Source of the DNA: Symsagittifera roscoffensis
Taxonomy: Eukaryota > Xenacoelomorpha > Acoela > Convolutidae
DNA length: 64,000 nucleotides
Assembly (NCBI RefSeq): GCF_963678635.1
Contig: NC_087070.1
Coordinates: forward strand, 48,653,467 to 48,717,466
Direction of reading: 5' to 3'
Shown here: in pieces, positions 1 to 11,331 of the stretch
How the letters are laid out: each line of letters opens with the position of its first letter
Position numbering within the stretch: position 1 is the first letter of the stretch
The notes under the pieces: model-generated
What the model was told of the DNA's origin: nothing
Databases searched by the model: none
What the model saw: only the letters and a program-made list of their open reading frames with translations
Translations under genes and position numbers: made by a program

Positions 1-690
1 TGAGAAAGAAAAGCTGTGAAGAAGATAAAGAATGTAATATCATAATTCGTTGAAACAGACCGAAGAACAAACATTTGCGCTCAAAAAAACAAGAATCGAA
101 AATACTAAAAAGTAATTTATTATTCCTACATCTAGAACGCTAACTGAATTGACATACACATGGATTTTCGTTTTCAAAAAGGCCTTAAACAAAGAATATG
201 AGCTCTCATGTGGAAACACTTCAACAAATGATTTTCAAAAAACTATGATGCGATTGTGCAAATTGTCGATACAAATGAACAATCCTGTAAACAACTTGAA
301 AAGGGAAGCACAAGCCCTCCAGTGATAGTGGGACACCCAAATCACAGCAGCAAGATTTTTGATTAGTTTTTAAACCCATTTTCAAATTTTAAGGGCGATT
401 ACCTTTCATTTCCAAGTAAATCAATTGTTCGAGTAACTCAAGTGCGATTAACTCAATTTTAATTTTTTTTTAAATAGCTTATTGAATGTGATAGCAAAGA
501 CTAATTGAATCAATCAGGAAACAAACATGATAATCTAAATGAAAAATTATAATTATGTTGATCAAAACTGATGGACATGCTAAGCCAGTAAAACCTCAAT
601 TGGGTTAAAAACTGAGGGGCAATGGACGAAATGGAAAAAAATTCGTTTTCATAGACCATATGAAATCCATCACTTGACTCCTCTCTACTT
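1..690. repeat. Dispersed repeat R1, copy 1
   Basis: This stretch matches 2985-3693 in the same orientation with a constant offset of about 2987 bases and scattered substitutions. Shared landmarks are the stretch starting AGAACGCTAACTG at 134 and the stretch ending near CATAGACCATATGAAATCC at about 670. No open reading frame is conserved between the copies, so this is a non-coding duplicated or dispersed repeat. The left end may lie outside the window. Confidence 0.75.
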
Positions 691-2984
691 TTTTGGCATA
701 TATTTTTTGCAATCCTTTAAAAGTTTGTTCGAAGCTCCCTTCTTCATGGTCTTTCAGTTTCTCGCCCTCGTAACTAATTTATTTCATTTCTTTTTCTGTT
801 GAAAATATGTTCTTAAAATTAAATGCTTCTGAGTACACGTAATTCAAAGTTTGAGCTGGAGTACACTAATTTTTGAATTGACAAACTCTCTGTCGGAGTC
901 GGCTCATTAGAATTGAAATCAAACTCCTTGATGCCTTAAATGTGTATGATTGACAAGGGGTGAAAAAGTTGTGGTTTCTTTATATGAAACCATGAACGTA
1001 AAACATTTTATTGATTGGTTTTCTTGTTTTCAAATTTGAAAAAAGTGCATCAGAACTGTCTGAATATATAGACGTCAATATAGGTCCAGCCCATTCAAAC
1101 AAAAGACCAATTTGCCCGAAAGCATTAGAAGTTTCAATTTACGCAAACATACAACAATTTTCAAGTCACCCACTTTTCAAATCCGTTTGTTAAACCATAA
1201 AAAGTGATATATAATAACCTTTCATATTATTAGAACTTTTTTGATTTTTGAATGAGCAAGCATTTTTTTCGGAGTGGTGCCGACTCGACGGGAACTTGAG
1301 TCGTAAAATTATTTCTCTTAATCAACAGAAGCTGAATTTTTTCAGAAAAGTTTCTGAAATACATTTCAAACTAACGCATTAGTACAAAGTGGAATTCTCT
1401 GTACAGATGACTTTTAAATATACAAAAAATGATCAAATTCATTTCCGAAACGATAAAGCGGAAAAAACCGATCAACATTTTCTGAAATGGATTTTTTATG
1501 CAAAATACCCAAAAACCAGGGCTAAGAATTAAATTAGACAGCAGGAATTGATTTTAATACAGGAATCAGTTCAGTTTAGATCAATTCTGGTCCTTACGCG
1601 ATGGTGCTTACTTTTTGTTCAGCTCATTTTTTATTCCTTTTTTAGCTCGTCTCATTTTGAATCGATTTGTCTTCTAAAGCTAACGTTTTTTCTGCCTCAC
1701 TTGTTGTTATCGTTTCATGTATAATAACTAATGCTGTTATTGCATTTTCCAGCACTGTTTTGGTCTCTTGTAGCTCCACAGTTTTTTTCGGTTTCAACCT
1801 TGAATCTTTTTCTACGTAATCATTTCTAATGGCTGCTTATATTGCATTTACTTATTTCTCTAATTTTCGTGATTAATGATTAATTGGTATTGTAGACCTT
1901 GAAAAAATGTTCCGAGCCTTTTTTGTTTTAATTGTTTTTGTACTGTTCGGGAACGCTGCATTTTTCATGTTTCTCTGTCTAAGTTCAACAATAGTATAAG
2001 TTTCTCATTTAGTCGGGTCATTTCATGCCACACGTTTTCCGATGGCTTTTCTATGCTGTTTGTTACTCCTTTTTCATTTTTTTCTTGTCGCAGTCCATCG
2101 TAATTTTTTTAAGCGAAATTGAACCAAGTTGTAACTTAAAATCGATACGATTGATTGGTAACTCTGTTCACAGGGAAAAAGGACCACTTTGACTAAGTGA
2201 TAGTTTAAGGTTAGCCGCCAGATCGCTTACACAGATATCGATTAGTACGATATCGTAAAATGATTTTTCATCTCCTTCTATGATACGAGTTGGCTCGCTG
2301 ACAAGTTCGACCAGAAATAAACCTAGAACTGCTTCCAGGAATTTGAATTGTTTGCTCTCCTCATCCTCATTTGTACTCAATTCGTCCGATTATAACATTG
2401 AAATCCTTCTTTTCATTTTATTCACGGATATCGTCAATTGATCGATACAAAAGATAATTGTTCGATTCTGTTGAGCTTTTCGACCAATAGCGAGGTCGCA
2501 AAGCATCCTTTTAAGAAGATATTCTGTTGTTGTTTTATCAAATAGTCTAACTTTTTTTATGATCGATGTTGTTCGTTGTCTGTTGTCATTTGAGTTCAAG
2601 TTATTGGCTCAATTAGGTAATTCTTTTTTGTGGCAAACTCAGCGTATACGTAACGCAAAAGTTAAGCTGAGTATAAGTAACACACATCGTCTCAAAAAGC
2701 GAGTATATTTCTCTGCTGCCTTCGAACAAATACTGCCTACAAGGACAACTTCTTCCTAAAACTCCGGTTGTTCAAGTCAAATCTACTGTCAATTTTTCTC
2801 CATGCATACCACTGTTTGGTTTTGTCGAGACAAGACGCTAGAAACTTAGAAGCCTTCCAGAAGAAATCAGTTGAATAGGTGTGGAAAATTGCGGTATCAG
2901 CAAAATTATTAAGACAAGCTGTGTTAACTCAATCTCTTACTGCTCCCACTTTACATGCATTTAAATGATCTTTTACTTCGCTCG
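691..2984. other. Gene-free AT-rich spacer
   Basis: I see only short chance ORFs, homopolymer T runs and no splice-flanked open frame, RNA gene or recognisable transposon end. Confidence 0.5.
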
Positions 2985-3693
2985 AAACTCTGTGAAGAAG
3001 ATAATGAATACAATATCATAATTCGTTTAAATCGACCTGAAACAAACCGACAAACAAAAATTTGCACTCAAAAAAACAAAGATCGAAAAAACTAAAAACT
3101 ATTTTATTATTCGTACATTTAGAACGCTAACTGAATTGACATACACATGGATTTTCGTTTTCAAAAAGGCCTTAAACAACAAATATGAGCTCTCGTGTGG
3201 AAACACTTCTACAAATGATTTTCAAAAAACTATGCTGCGATTGTGCAAGTTGTTGATACAAATGAACAATCCTCTAAACAACTTGAAAAGGGAAGCACAA
3301 GCCCTCCAGTGATAGCGGGAAACCCAAATCACAGCAGCAACATTTTTAATTAGTGTTTAAACCCATTTTCAAACTTTAAGTGCTATTACCTTTCATTTCC
3401 AAGTAACTCAATTGTTCGAGTAAATCAATTGTTCGAGTAACTCAAGTGCGAGTAACTCAATTTTAATTTTTTCTTTAAAAGTAGTTTATTGAATATGATA
3501 GCAAAGACTAATTGAATCAATCAGGAAACAAACATGATAATCTAAATGAAGAATTATAATTATGTGGTCAAAAAATTGAGATGCTACGCAATGCAACAGC
3601 AAAACCTCAATTGGGTTAAAAATTGAGGGGTCAATGGAAGAAATGGACAAAGATTTCGTTTTCATAGACCATATAAAATCCATCAGTTGACTC
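2985..3693. repeat. Dispersed repeat R1, copy 2
   Basis: Second copy of the repeat at 1-690, same strand. It differs by point changes and by a short internal duplication of the CAATTGTTCGAGTAA stretch near 3410-3440, which is present once in copy 1. The duplication shows this copy has changed independently. Confidence 0.75.
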
Positions 3694-4757
3694 CGTTTGT
3701 AGTGGCAAAAAGCGTATGTGATAAAACTTTATGAAATTTACATGAACTTTGGTTCGAAAGCATCATATTGCAAAATTAGCTAATCACAGTTGATGTCTAA
3801 TTATATCCATTTTGATTGAAAAATACTCAGAACATCTACAGTTATTAACAATTTTACTAAGAGCAAACTTTACTGAGTTTTTAGTGCAATTAATTCTCAA
3901 TATCGATAATGTTGATTCAGTTTTTTCTAAAAACTTTCGGGTTATAAAAGCTTGAAATTTTTGAACCAATCAAAAAAATATTTCCAAAGTTTCAAAAATT
4001 CTTTTTTTTGTGATATTCTTTTTTTTGTGTGCACCCGGAAAATTTTTTATTGAGTGCATGTCTGATCAATTGTTTTTGGTCTATGTAAAAATTTTGCTTT
4101 CACTCTTTTTTCATTTCCATGAAAAATGAAAAAATAGATCAAACCAGATGAAACAGTGCACTAGTCATAGGCAATTTTTTGTCGCAACTTTTCAATGCAA
4201 AAGAAATGATTTAAATAAAAAAAAGTTTTTCTGGAAAATTGTTTGTTGCAAAACTAGACTAATCGTTTTCTAATCGATAGATAAACAACAGCAATAACTC
4301 ACAATATGTGATCAACTGTTGAGATGCAATATCAATTATTGCTTATTTTTTTTATGAAACACATGTTAAAATTCTTAAGAAAACTTAAAACTATTGTTTT
4401 AAATATTGCCCTGGTTTTTCAAAAATGGCACGGAAATGAAGTGCACGCATATGTCTTAGGTTTGTACATCACTTACCCTCATTAAAGCATAGCGATGTTA
4501 TTGATCGTGAGCAAAATATACGAATGTGTTGATTCAAAACAATTAAATTTGTTCAAATCTGAACGAAAAACAAAGTGCAATTTTATGATTGCATTTTGCG
4601 TTTTCTGTAAATACGACGTGCGCAAAGTTCGAAATAAAGAAATATTATGTAAACATTGAATTCACATCGAAATGAAAGTCTCATTCATGTCAAAAATTGC
4701 GGGCATCTTTTCAAACAAGTTTACTTTATGTGTTTGATTTTTTTTTAGTAATAATTA
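3694..4757. other. Gene-free AT-rich spacer
   Basis: No supported gene. The 61-codon ORF near 3784-3969 (minus) has no family signal and the composition of the surrounding spacer. Confidence 0.45.
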
Positions 4758-5332
4758 CACTAGTGGACAAAATTAAGCGCAAAATCAGTTTTTTTTTTCT
4801 GTAAAATGCCTTTTTCAACGTCCATTTTCGACAATATTTATAGTTTTTCATCAAATTTTTCACGTGGACCCATAATTCCATATATGAAGCTATCAATATT
4901 TAATTTCAGTGACTTATCAATGTATTCCGGGTCTGAAAACGACAAACTAAACTAACCCGCACCAATTGCATCATGGTGCAATCTTTCTCGAACAAACGGT
5001 GTAAAACAAATAGTCATGTGACGTGAAACTTTCTCAGCGAGAAATTGAATTAATCAGTGTGAAAACTTCTCTCAACTTTGGTTTTGCTTACTTTTTTGCG
5101 CGATGTGAAAAACTTGGAACAGACGAGGAAATCTGGCATTTTCACACCCTAATTACATTGGTGAATTATTTAGCGATAGCTTCATAGATGGTAGCTTGGT
5201 AGCTGTGATGATTTGCTCTGGGCCGATGTAAAAATTTTGTTGAAAATTAAACAAAAACTGTCGCTAAGCGACCATGAAACAAGTATTTTTGACAGTAAAA
5301 ATTGATTTTGCGCTTGATTTTGTTCAAAGGTG
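4758..5332. mobile_element. Tc1/mariner-like MITE
   Basis: Imperfect terminal inverted repeats bound a 575-bp segment with no transposase. The left end reads CACTAGTGGACAAAATTAAG; the reverse complement of the right end reads CACCTTTGAACAAAATCAAG; both continue into GCGCAAAATCA. The left flank is TA and the right flank AA, so a TA duplication is plausible but decayed. The CAC...GGACAAAAT start resembles Tc1/mariner ends. A chance inverted repeat is unlikely given about 24 matched bases at the two ends. Confidence 0.55.
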
Positions 5333-6510
5333 AACTTGTTTTTTATTCCACAAAATGATGCGTTTTGTTCTCAACAGATCTTTGTGTTTACTGTTATTCG
5401 GTTCGGCCATACTTTTTGTTGGTACTTTTAAATATACATTATCAATTCATTCGCAGTACCCTACAATGGATACAGAACAAAATGTCACAATACATGCCGC
5501 AATTGATCAAACTCTATAAATTGACACCTAGACTTTATAAAAATTGAATAAAGCTTCGAAGAAGTAATGAAGTTTCAAAATTTTCTGTAAAGTTTTAGCT
5601 ATTTTGAGGAAATTGAGAGCGAACTGAGAGTGATCTCATAAAGCATTTCAATACCCTTTCACTAATGTTTAGATTTTGATCGAGAAAAAAGCCCGAGCCA
5701 ACGTTAACGTCACGCCATCGCCATGTTTTACACTTTCTACGCCAACTTTAAAGAAATTTGTCAAATACTGGAGAAAAAAGTAAATAACTAGAGAAATTGA
5801 AAAAAAAGAGAGGCATTTTTTCTGAGAAAAATATAAAATAAAATGGTTACTACTATGTTATTTTATGCCCGTAGATTGTGATGTGCCTAACTTTTTGAAG
5901 AGAAAATCGCAAAAATTCTATAAATTAAAAAACAACTAAGCCAAGCTCATTTTTCAGAGCTCTCATTGAAAAAAATGTTTAGCAGTTATTACAAATTTTG
6001 TTTTGTAACGTTTCGTTTTCACGCAAGATGAAAAGATTGAATGATCACAAGGTTTTATAGGGATTTTTTTTGGGTTCTGAAATTTTTTTTGTTTGCATTA
6101 ATTTTTTTCTCCAGAATGGCAGTTCTGAGGGAAGCGAATATTTTTGTATCAGGGTATAAATAAAACCTAAAAGCAAAACATTTGAGGTACTTTCTTTGAT
6201 GTTGCACTGAAGCGTTGATGCTGAAACAAAACTCAGTGTAGTACAACATGGCTATAAAATTGCTAGATCATTACTGAATTGCTGTGCGACATCAACATCA
6301 ACTCAGGAGACCTCGTTGACGGGAAAATGGGAAAACTCATTTGAAAATGTTTATTGGAAATATTTGGAATCGAATTATCCAATTAACAACCCCCCCCCCC
6401 CCCAATAGAAAAAGTTAAGATGTTAATTCCCAGGGTTCAATTTAAGCTAAATTTACCAAGTGCTGCGTGTAAAATGTTCAATTCTGATTGGCTGAAAAAT
6501 CGAACTCAGA
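5333..6510. other. Gene-free AT-rich spacer
   Basis: No supported gene. A C-rich homopolymer run lies near 6391-6403. Confidence 0.45.
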
Positions 6511-6570
6511 ACTAAGTTAACGTCCTCCTCCCCCCTCCCCCAAACGGATTTGGGAGGATGTTAACTTGGT
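6511..6570. repeat. GC-rich hairpin
   Basis: An 18-bp near-perfect inverted repeat: ACTAAGTTAACGTCCTCC at 6511-6528 pairs with GGAGGATGTTAACTTGGT at 6553-6570. The C-rich and G-containing loop sides extend the pairing (CCCCCAAA against TTTGGG). It is an isolated palindrome in AT-rich DNA and may be the remains of a foldback transposon. Confidence 0.6.
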
Positions 6571-6925
6571 CCAAATTTCATTTATAGAGATTTGCAAAAA
6601 AATTTATCGAGGAATATAATTTTTTTGCGTATTACTTTTCAGATCATTTTCAACAACCTTAAAGCTTCTAGGTTTTCGTATCTAAAAACGCAACTTTTCA
6701 TCCTTTGAAGGAAATTGATTTCCGATCGTCGTCAAATTATACGAGACAGCAAGTTTTAAATATGTTGGCAGGCTGAACTGTTGAAAATTCTTGTTAAGGG
6801 TCAATTAGCACAGTTTTCTCTTCTTCATTTATTCGAGTACTTGTTTTTCCAGGGTAAAATTTTCTGTCTACATCTAAAACTGTATGACATTTTTAGACAC
6901 TGAATCAGCTGGAAAATCAAACCAG

Positions 6926-7438
6926 ACTGGTCGTATCAAGGCGGAGCTCTGAATATTCAGATTGCCTTTTGAGGTCTATGGAGCAGTAATAACATGAAAA
7001 ATTTAAATGCATAAAATAAAAATTTTAGAAAAAAAGTGAGATTTTTTGTAAAAGCATCCACCCACACGCCATATTAAACACAAATTGAATAGATTTGCTC
7101 CTATTAGTAAATCAATTATGACATACAAGCTTCCTTGAACCATTTTGGAAGAATTTTTAAGACGGATTGAATCTCCGCTTATGCGTTAATAGTGCGAATT
7201 ATATCGATCGTTAATTGTTCCAAATTGGCCAAAATGGCAATCCTTAAACCTCCATAACTTTACAAAAAATAATCACAGATAAAACATCTTTTCAAATCTA
7301 AGCTCAGGACAGCAATAGCTTTTGAATGATATTAGAAAAAATTCCGTCAAAAATGGCTAGTTAAAAAGTCGAAAACTGTCTGAAGAAAAAACCCACCCGA
7401 GCACAAATATTCGTTACTTTCGTTACGAAAGTCAGAAC
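6926..7438 (-). mobile_element. Repeat family A, copy 1 (inverted)
   Basis: This is a non-coding dispersed element found at least six times in the window. Read in family orientation, it opens with GTTCCGACTTTCGTAACGAA, passes a segment containing GCGTAAGCGGAGATTTAATCC, and closes with CAGTCGGAACATTCAGGGC and a short GGGC..GCCC palindrome. The terminal GTTCCGAC and GTCGGAAC are inverted repeats, which suggests a non-autonomous DNA transposon. This copy is on the minus strand and faces copy 2 head to head. Confidence 0.65.
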
Positions 7439-7601
7439 AAAAAAGAAATTTCGATGGTTTCGGAAAGGATTGCTGTTCACTCGGCTGATGTAACAGTTTA
7501 GATTATATTTAAGGTGAAATTTGTTCGCAAAAAAAAGGGTTCTAGGAATTATAGATAGTGAAACTTGATTCGATTTTTCCTATTTTTGGAAACATGTTTT
7601 T

Positions 7602-8576
7602 GTTCCGACTTTCGTAACGAAAGTAACGGAATAATTTTGTCAGGGTGGGTTTTTTTGTTCATACAAAATTTGATTTTTTAAATAGCCCTTTTTGACAAAA
7701 TATTTTTAAATCATTCAATAGGTATTTTGTCCGGAGCCTAAATTTGAAAATATATTTCACCTGTGATCTTTTTTCCTAAAGTTATGTGGGCTTACAGATT
7801 GCCATTTTAGCCAATTTGGGACAATTAACGCTCGAGAGATTTTGCACTATTAATGCGTAAGCGGAGATTTAGTCCGTCTTAGAAATCGTTCTAATTTGGT
7901 TGAAGGAAGCTTATTTGCCATAATTGATTTGGTACTAGGAGCAAAATGGGGCCTAGGAAATTAGACGATAATCAAATTAGACGGATGCTACAAAAACGAA
8001 ATTAGACGAAGTTTACTTTTTGTAGATCTGGCATTTTAGACGAAAAAGCTATGAAAAGGAAAGGACCCACAACATTTTTTCTTAAGAGTCAAGTTTCACA
8101 AGTACAAAAAGAACATAAAATACCTATCAAAACAATTAATTTAAATGAACATTAAATGTCAAATTCGAACATTACAGGAGAGTTTTATATTGAATAAACT
8201 ATGCATAATTGACTTGTGAAATTTTTGGCCACCGAAATTTAACTGTTGTCTGCAAGCAATTTTCTTTTTCTAACGCATTTTGTCTGCAAACAATTTTAGT
8301 CTCTCTCGTTTTCGTCTATTTTCTCACAATTGCAGTTTTGCAAAATCGTCTAATTTCTTTTTAAGTACCTCCGTGTAATTTGCTTATTGTCTAATTTCTC
8401 AACCCCCGAGCAAAATCGATCACGTTGTTCTTTATATAGCGTGTGGGGAGATAATTGTTTTCAAAAACCTCAATTCATTTCATTTTATTACATTTAATTT
8501 GTTTCATGTTATTACTGCTCAATTGACCTAAAAGTCAGTCAGAACATTCAGGGCTTTGTCCTGATACGAGCAGTTT
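7602..8576 (+). mobile_element. Repeat family A, copy 2, interrupted by a MITE
   Basis: Plus-strand copy of family A, head to head with copy 1 across a spacer of about 160 bp. Together they form a long imperfect palindrome. A later insertion at 7948-8407 splits it; the flanks rejoin exactly when compared with the uninterrupted copies at 8864-9385 and 56253-57283. Confidence 0.65.
7948..8407. mobile_element. hAT-like MITE nested in repeat A
   Basis: A 460-bp insertion flanked by the direct repeat GAGCAAAAT (7939-7947 and 8408-8416). Its ends are inverted repeats: the left reads GGGGCCTAGGAAATTAGAC and the reverse complement of the right reads GGGGGTTGAGAAATTAGAC. The GAAATTAGAC motif recurs sub-terminally on both sides. 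Sister copies of the host repeat read GAGCGAAATCGATCAC across the empty site, so insertion and target duplication are directly visible. The 8-9 bp duplication fits hAT. It carries no transposase. Confidence 0.75.
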
Positions 8577-8863
8577 TGTTTATGTTTCAAAATTTAACCT
8601 AAAATGCTCAAACTCAAATTGTTGCATAATCTGCTCTTAGAAAGTAGAAACTCTACTTTGCAGCTCAAGATGGGAAGATGATAAGAATATTTGGCTCATA
8701 GAATCTGCGTTCCATTCTTACATCAAACCACAAATCATCTGTACATTGGAGTCATACGCCTCCAAGGGATCTCTTTCACTATTTCCCGCTTTTGCAGAAG
8801 GGGGAAGGGAGATTCTTCACTAGGTACAAAATCGCATGCGCTCAACTTAACGGCTGAGTTATT

Positions 8864-9385
8864 GTTCCGACTTCCGTAACGAAAGTAACGGAGTATTTGT
8901 GCTCGGGGTGGGTTTTTGTCTTCAAACAATTTTCGACTTTTACTAGCCATTGTTTTGATGGAATGTTTTGTATCATTCAAAAGGCATTGTTGTTCTGAGT
9001 TTAAGTATCAAAAGATTTTTACCCGTGCTCATTTTTTGTAAAGTTATGGGGGTTTAAAGATTGCCACTTTGGCCAATTTGGGCCAATCAACGGGCGATAT
9101 ATTTCGCTCTATTAACCTGTAAGCGGAGATTTAATCCGTCTTAGGAATCCTTCCGTTTTGGTTGAAGGAAGCTTAATTGCCATAACTGATTTGTTACTGG
9201 GAGCGAAATTTATCACTTGGTACCTCCAATGGTGTGTGGGGGATGGTTTTCACAGAAAATCTCACTTTTTTTTTAAAATTCATTTTATTTTTGTTACATT
9301 TTTATTTTTTTTCATGCTATTACTGCTCCATAGACCTTAAAAGGCAGTCGGAACATTCAGGGCTTCGCCCTCATACGATCAGTCG
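8864..9385 (+). mobile_element. Repeat family A, copy 3
   Basis: Uninterrupted plus-strand copy starting GTTCCGACTTCCGTAACGAA and ending near GGGCTTCGCCCTCATACGA. It contains the AAGCGGAGATTTAATCCGTC landmark. It serves as the empty-site reference for the insertion in copy 2. Confidence 0.65.
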
Positions 9386-9959
9386 TGTTTCATTATAAGG
9401 GTGTCAATTTGCAACTAGTTACTAAAGGGGGGATACTTGAAGAGATCCCTTCCAAGATGCCACAAAACTGTATCAGGTAAAGTTTACTAGTACAAGTCTT
9501 GCGGCAATAATTTTTAGGAAAAATTACATTTTGCTCTTTTCTTGTACCGCCTCCCAAACAAAATACTAACGTTGCCAATTAAAAGGGTTTAAACTGGATC
9601 TTTAAAAAAAAATTTCTGTCGAATTGTTTTAATTGTCGAGCGTATTTGAGTGTTCTATCTGAAACCCTTTACATGACTTGATAAAGTTGGTGGAAAGTTT
9701 TATTTTGCTATTTGACTTTTGAAGTTAATACTCAAATTACGCTGTCCAATACAAAAGCGCTCGATTATGAAAAAAAAAATGTTTTAAAGCTGTTTAAATT
9801 GAAATTAGTTTTTTTTGGAATTCAAACAGCTCTTAGATGTTATGAATTCTTCGAAACTGTCATATACAAAAATTCGGGGAAATCATTATTTGTATTTTTT
9901 GATTTTCGGTTTTTACTAAATACAGTTTGTGCTACAAAACTGAACTACATTTCTTTCAG
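9386..9959. other. Probable intron upstream of the glycosyltransferase exon
   Basis: Open in the exon's frame from 9712, but the encoded stretch is low-complexity, lysine- and phenylalanine-rich, and lacks glycosyltransferase motifs. A polypyrimidine tract and AG end at 9959. I read it as intron, not coding. Confidence 0.5.
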
Positions 9960-10489
9960 GTTTGTTTTCCTCGACACTCGAGTAAAAATTGGTGAAATGA
10001 AGACGCAATTGAAACAATCGCTTGGTGCTTTATACAATAACATTGACTTAATTACCATGTCACCGTATGACTTATTCAGTTCAACTCCTATCTCTCGAAT
10101 TACTCGCGAAGTATTCAATTCAAGCCACAAAGCAGTCCATTTGAGCGACATTGCTAGGGTTGTTTTACTCTATAAGTATGGAGGAATTTACAGTGATTCT
10201 GACGGTTTCCTGGTCCGAAATATTGAAAAACTTGGAGATACGTTCATTGCTCGAACTCCAATTGATAACGTAGCCAATGGGTTTTTGGCGGCTCGAAAAA
10301 ACAGTCTGTTTTTATTGGAGATTCTTTCAGGGATTGCAGACAATTTCATACCAACAGGAACTTATTACCAAATTTTTGATATACATACAAAGACAGTGCG
10401 CAGATACTGCACTGAAACGTGCAAAGTTTATTCTTCTTTCAATGATATCAATCACAAAAACTTACAATGCTGCGAGCTGAAAATTTTGC
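9960..10489 (+). CDS. Exon of alpha-1,4-galactosyltransferase-like glycosyltransferase (partial gene)
   Basis: This exon encodes about 176 residues of a Golgi-type glycosyltransferase with the DXD sugar-binding region followed by an alpha-1,4-glycosyltransferase-like segment (A4GALT/Gb3-synthase family). The diagnostic core is HLSDIARVVLLYKYGGIYSD followed by SDG, which supplies the DSD metal/UDP-sugar motif. NGFLAARKNSLFLLEIL matches the family's following block, and TKTVRRYC the next. A pyrimidine tract and AG precede the exon, and a consensus GTAAGT donor begins at 10490. The donor splits a codon beginning with C, consistent with the Leu-Pro that usually follows in the family. The membrane anchor and C-terminal FYPI-type exon are not found nearby. 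It could be an exon of a large-intron gene or an isolated pseudo-exon; the frame is intact. It would be expected to transfer galactose or a similar sugar onto glycolipids or glycoproteins. Confidence 0.75.
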
Positions 10490-10849
10490 GTAAGTTGTTG
10501 ATCTCAAACAAAAAATTTCATTCTTCTATTGTGAGCCAACACCAGAAAAACAGGAAATCTCGAATATAAGCAGAAGTTGTCTGCATTTAAGAAAATAATG
10601 CAATCAGGAATTCTGGATTTTTATCATGAGGGATTAGTCAGTGCAAAGAAGTTTTTTTAGTTGTCAGCTTATAGAATAAATAACATACAATTACAAACTA
10701 TATGCCCAGTGAAAACATAGGAATGCATTTTGCATTTTCTTAGCTTCTGCAAAACTTTTTGATTGAAAATTAACGTTGGACATTTCAAAGTTTGCTAAGC
10801 TTGGCATCGATCTTAATTGCTTCAAATGAGAAAATACAAAATTACAAGA
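10490..10849. other. Probable intron after the glycosyltransferase exon
   Basis: Starts with a strong GTAAGT donor. No downstream exon with the expected C-terminal motif was recognised. A 46-nt alternative intron ending at the AG near 10535 leads into an open frame of about 40 codons but shows no family motif. Confidence 0.35.
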
Positions 10850-11331
10850 CTACTCATACCAGGTTAAGCCATGAATGCTCCGACTGCCTTTTAAATTCTA
10901 TGCCGTAGTGTTCATTTGAAAAAATAATCATAAAATTTCAAAAGAAAAATTTTTTGGATTTTTTTTTCAAATCATCCTCCCGTAAGCTATGTAAAGAACA
11001 AAATAATGTTTTTTTTTTGCGTGTATCAAAGCATTAAATAGACCAAAAAAAACAGGCTTCACTTAATTTGAATTATTTTCAGCACGGATTAAATCCCCGC
11101 TTGCGCGTTAATATCGCGAAATATGTCGCCCAAGTTGGCCTAATTAAACCCCATAACTTTGCAAAACGATCACAGGTGAATTATCTTTTAATTTTGGGCT
11201 CAAGACAACATTATTTTTTGAAAGATATAAGTAATTTGTCATACATTACTAGTTAAAATGTCGAATTTTATCTGAAGAAGAAATAGCCACCCGATCTCAA
11301 ATATTGCATCGTTTTCTTCGAAAGTGGGAAC
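10850..11331 (-). mobile_element. Repeat family A, copy 4
   Basis: Minus-strand, more diverged copy. It begins with the reverse complement of the family end (ATGAATGCTCCGACTGCC), contains CACGGATTAAATCCCCGCTT, and ends at GAAAGTGGGAAC. Confidence 0.6.

Noticed and set aside
9712-9959. First 82 codons of the glycosyltransferase ORF as coding
   Set aside because: Low-complexity translation without family motifs, ended by a clear splice acceptor.
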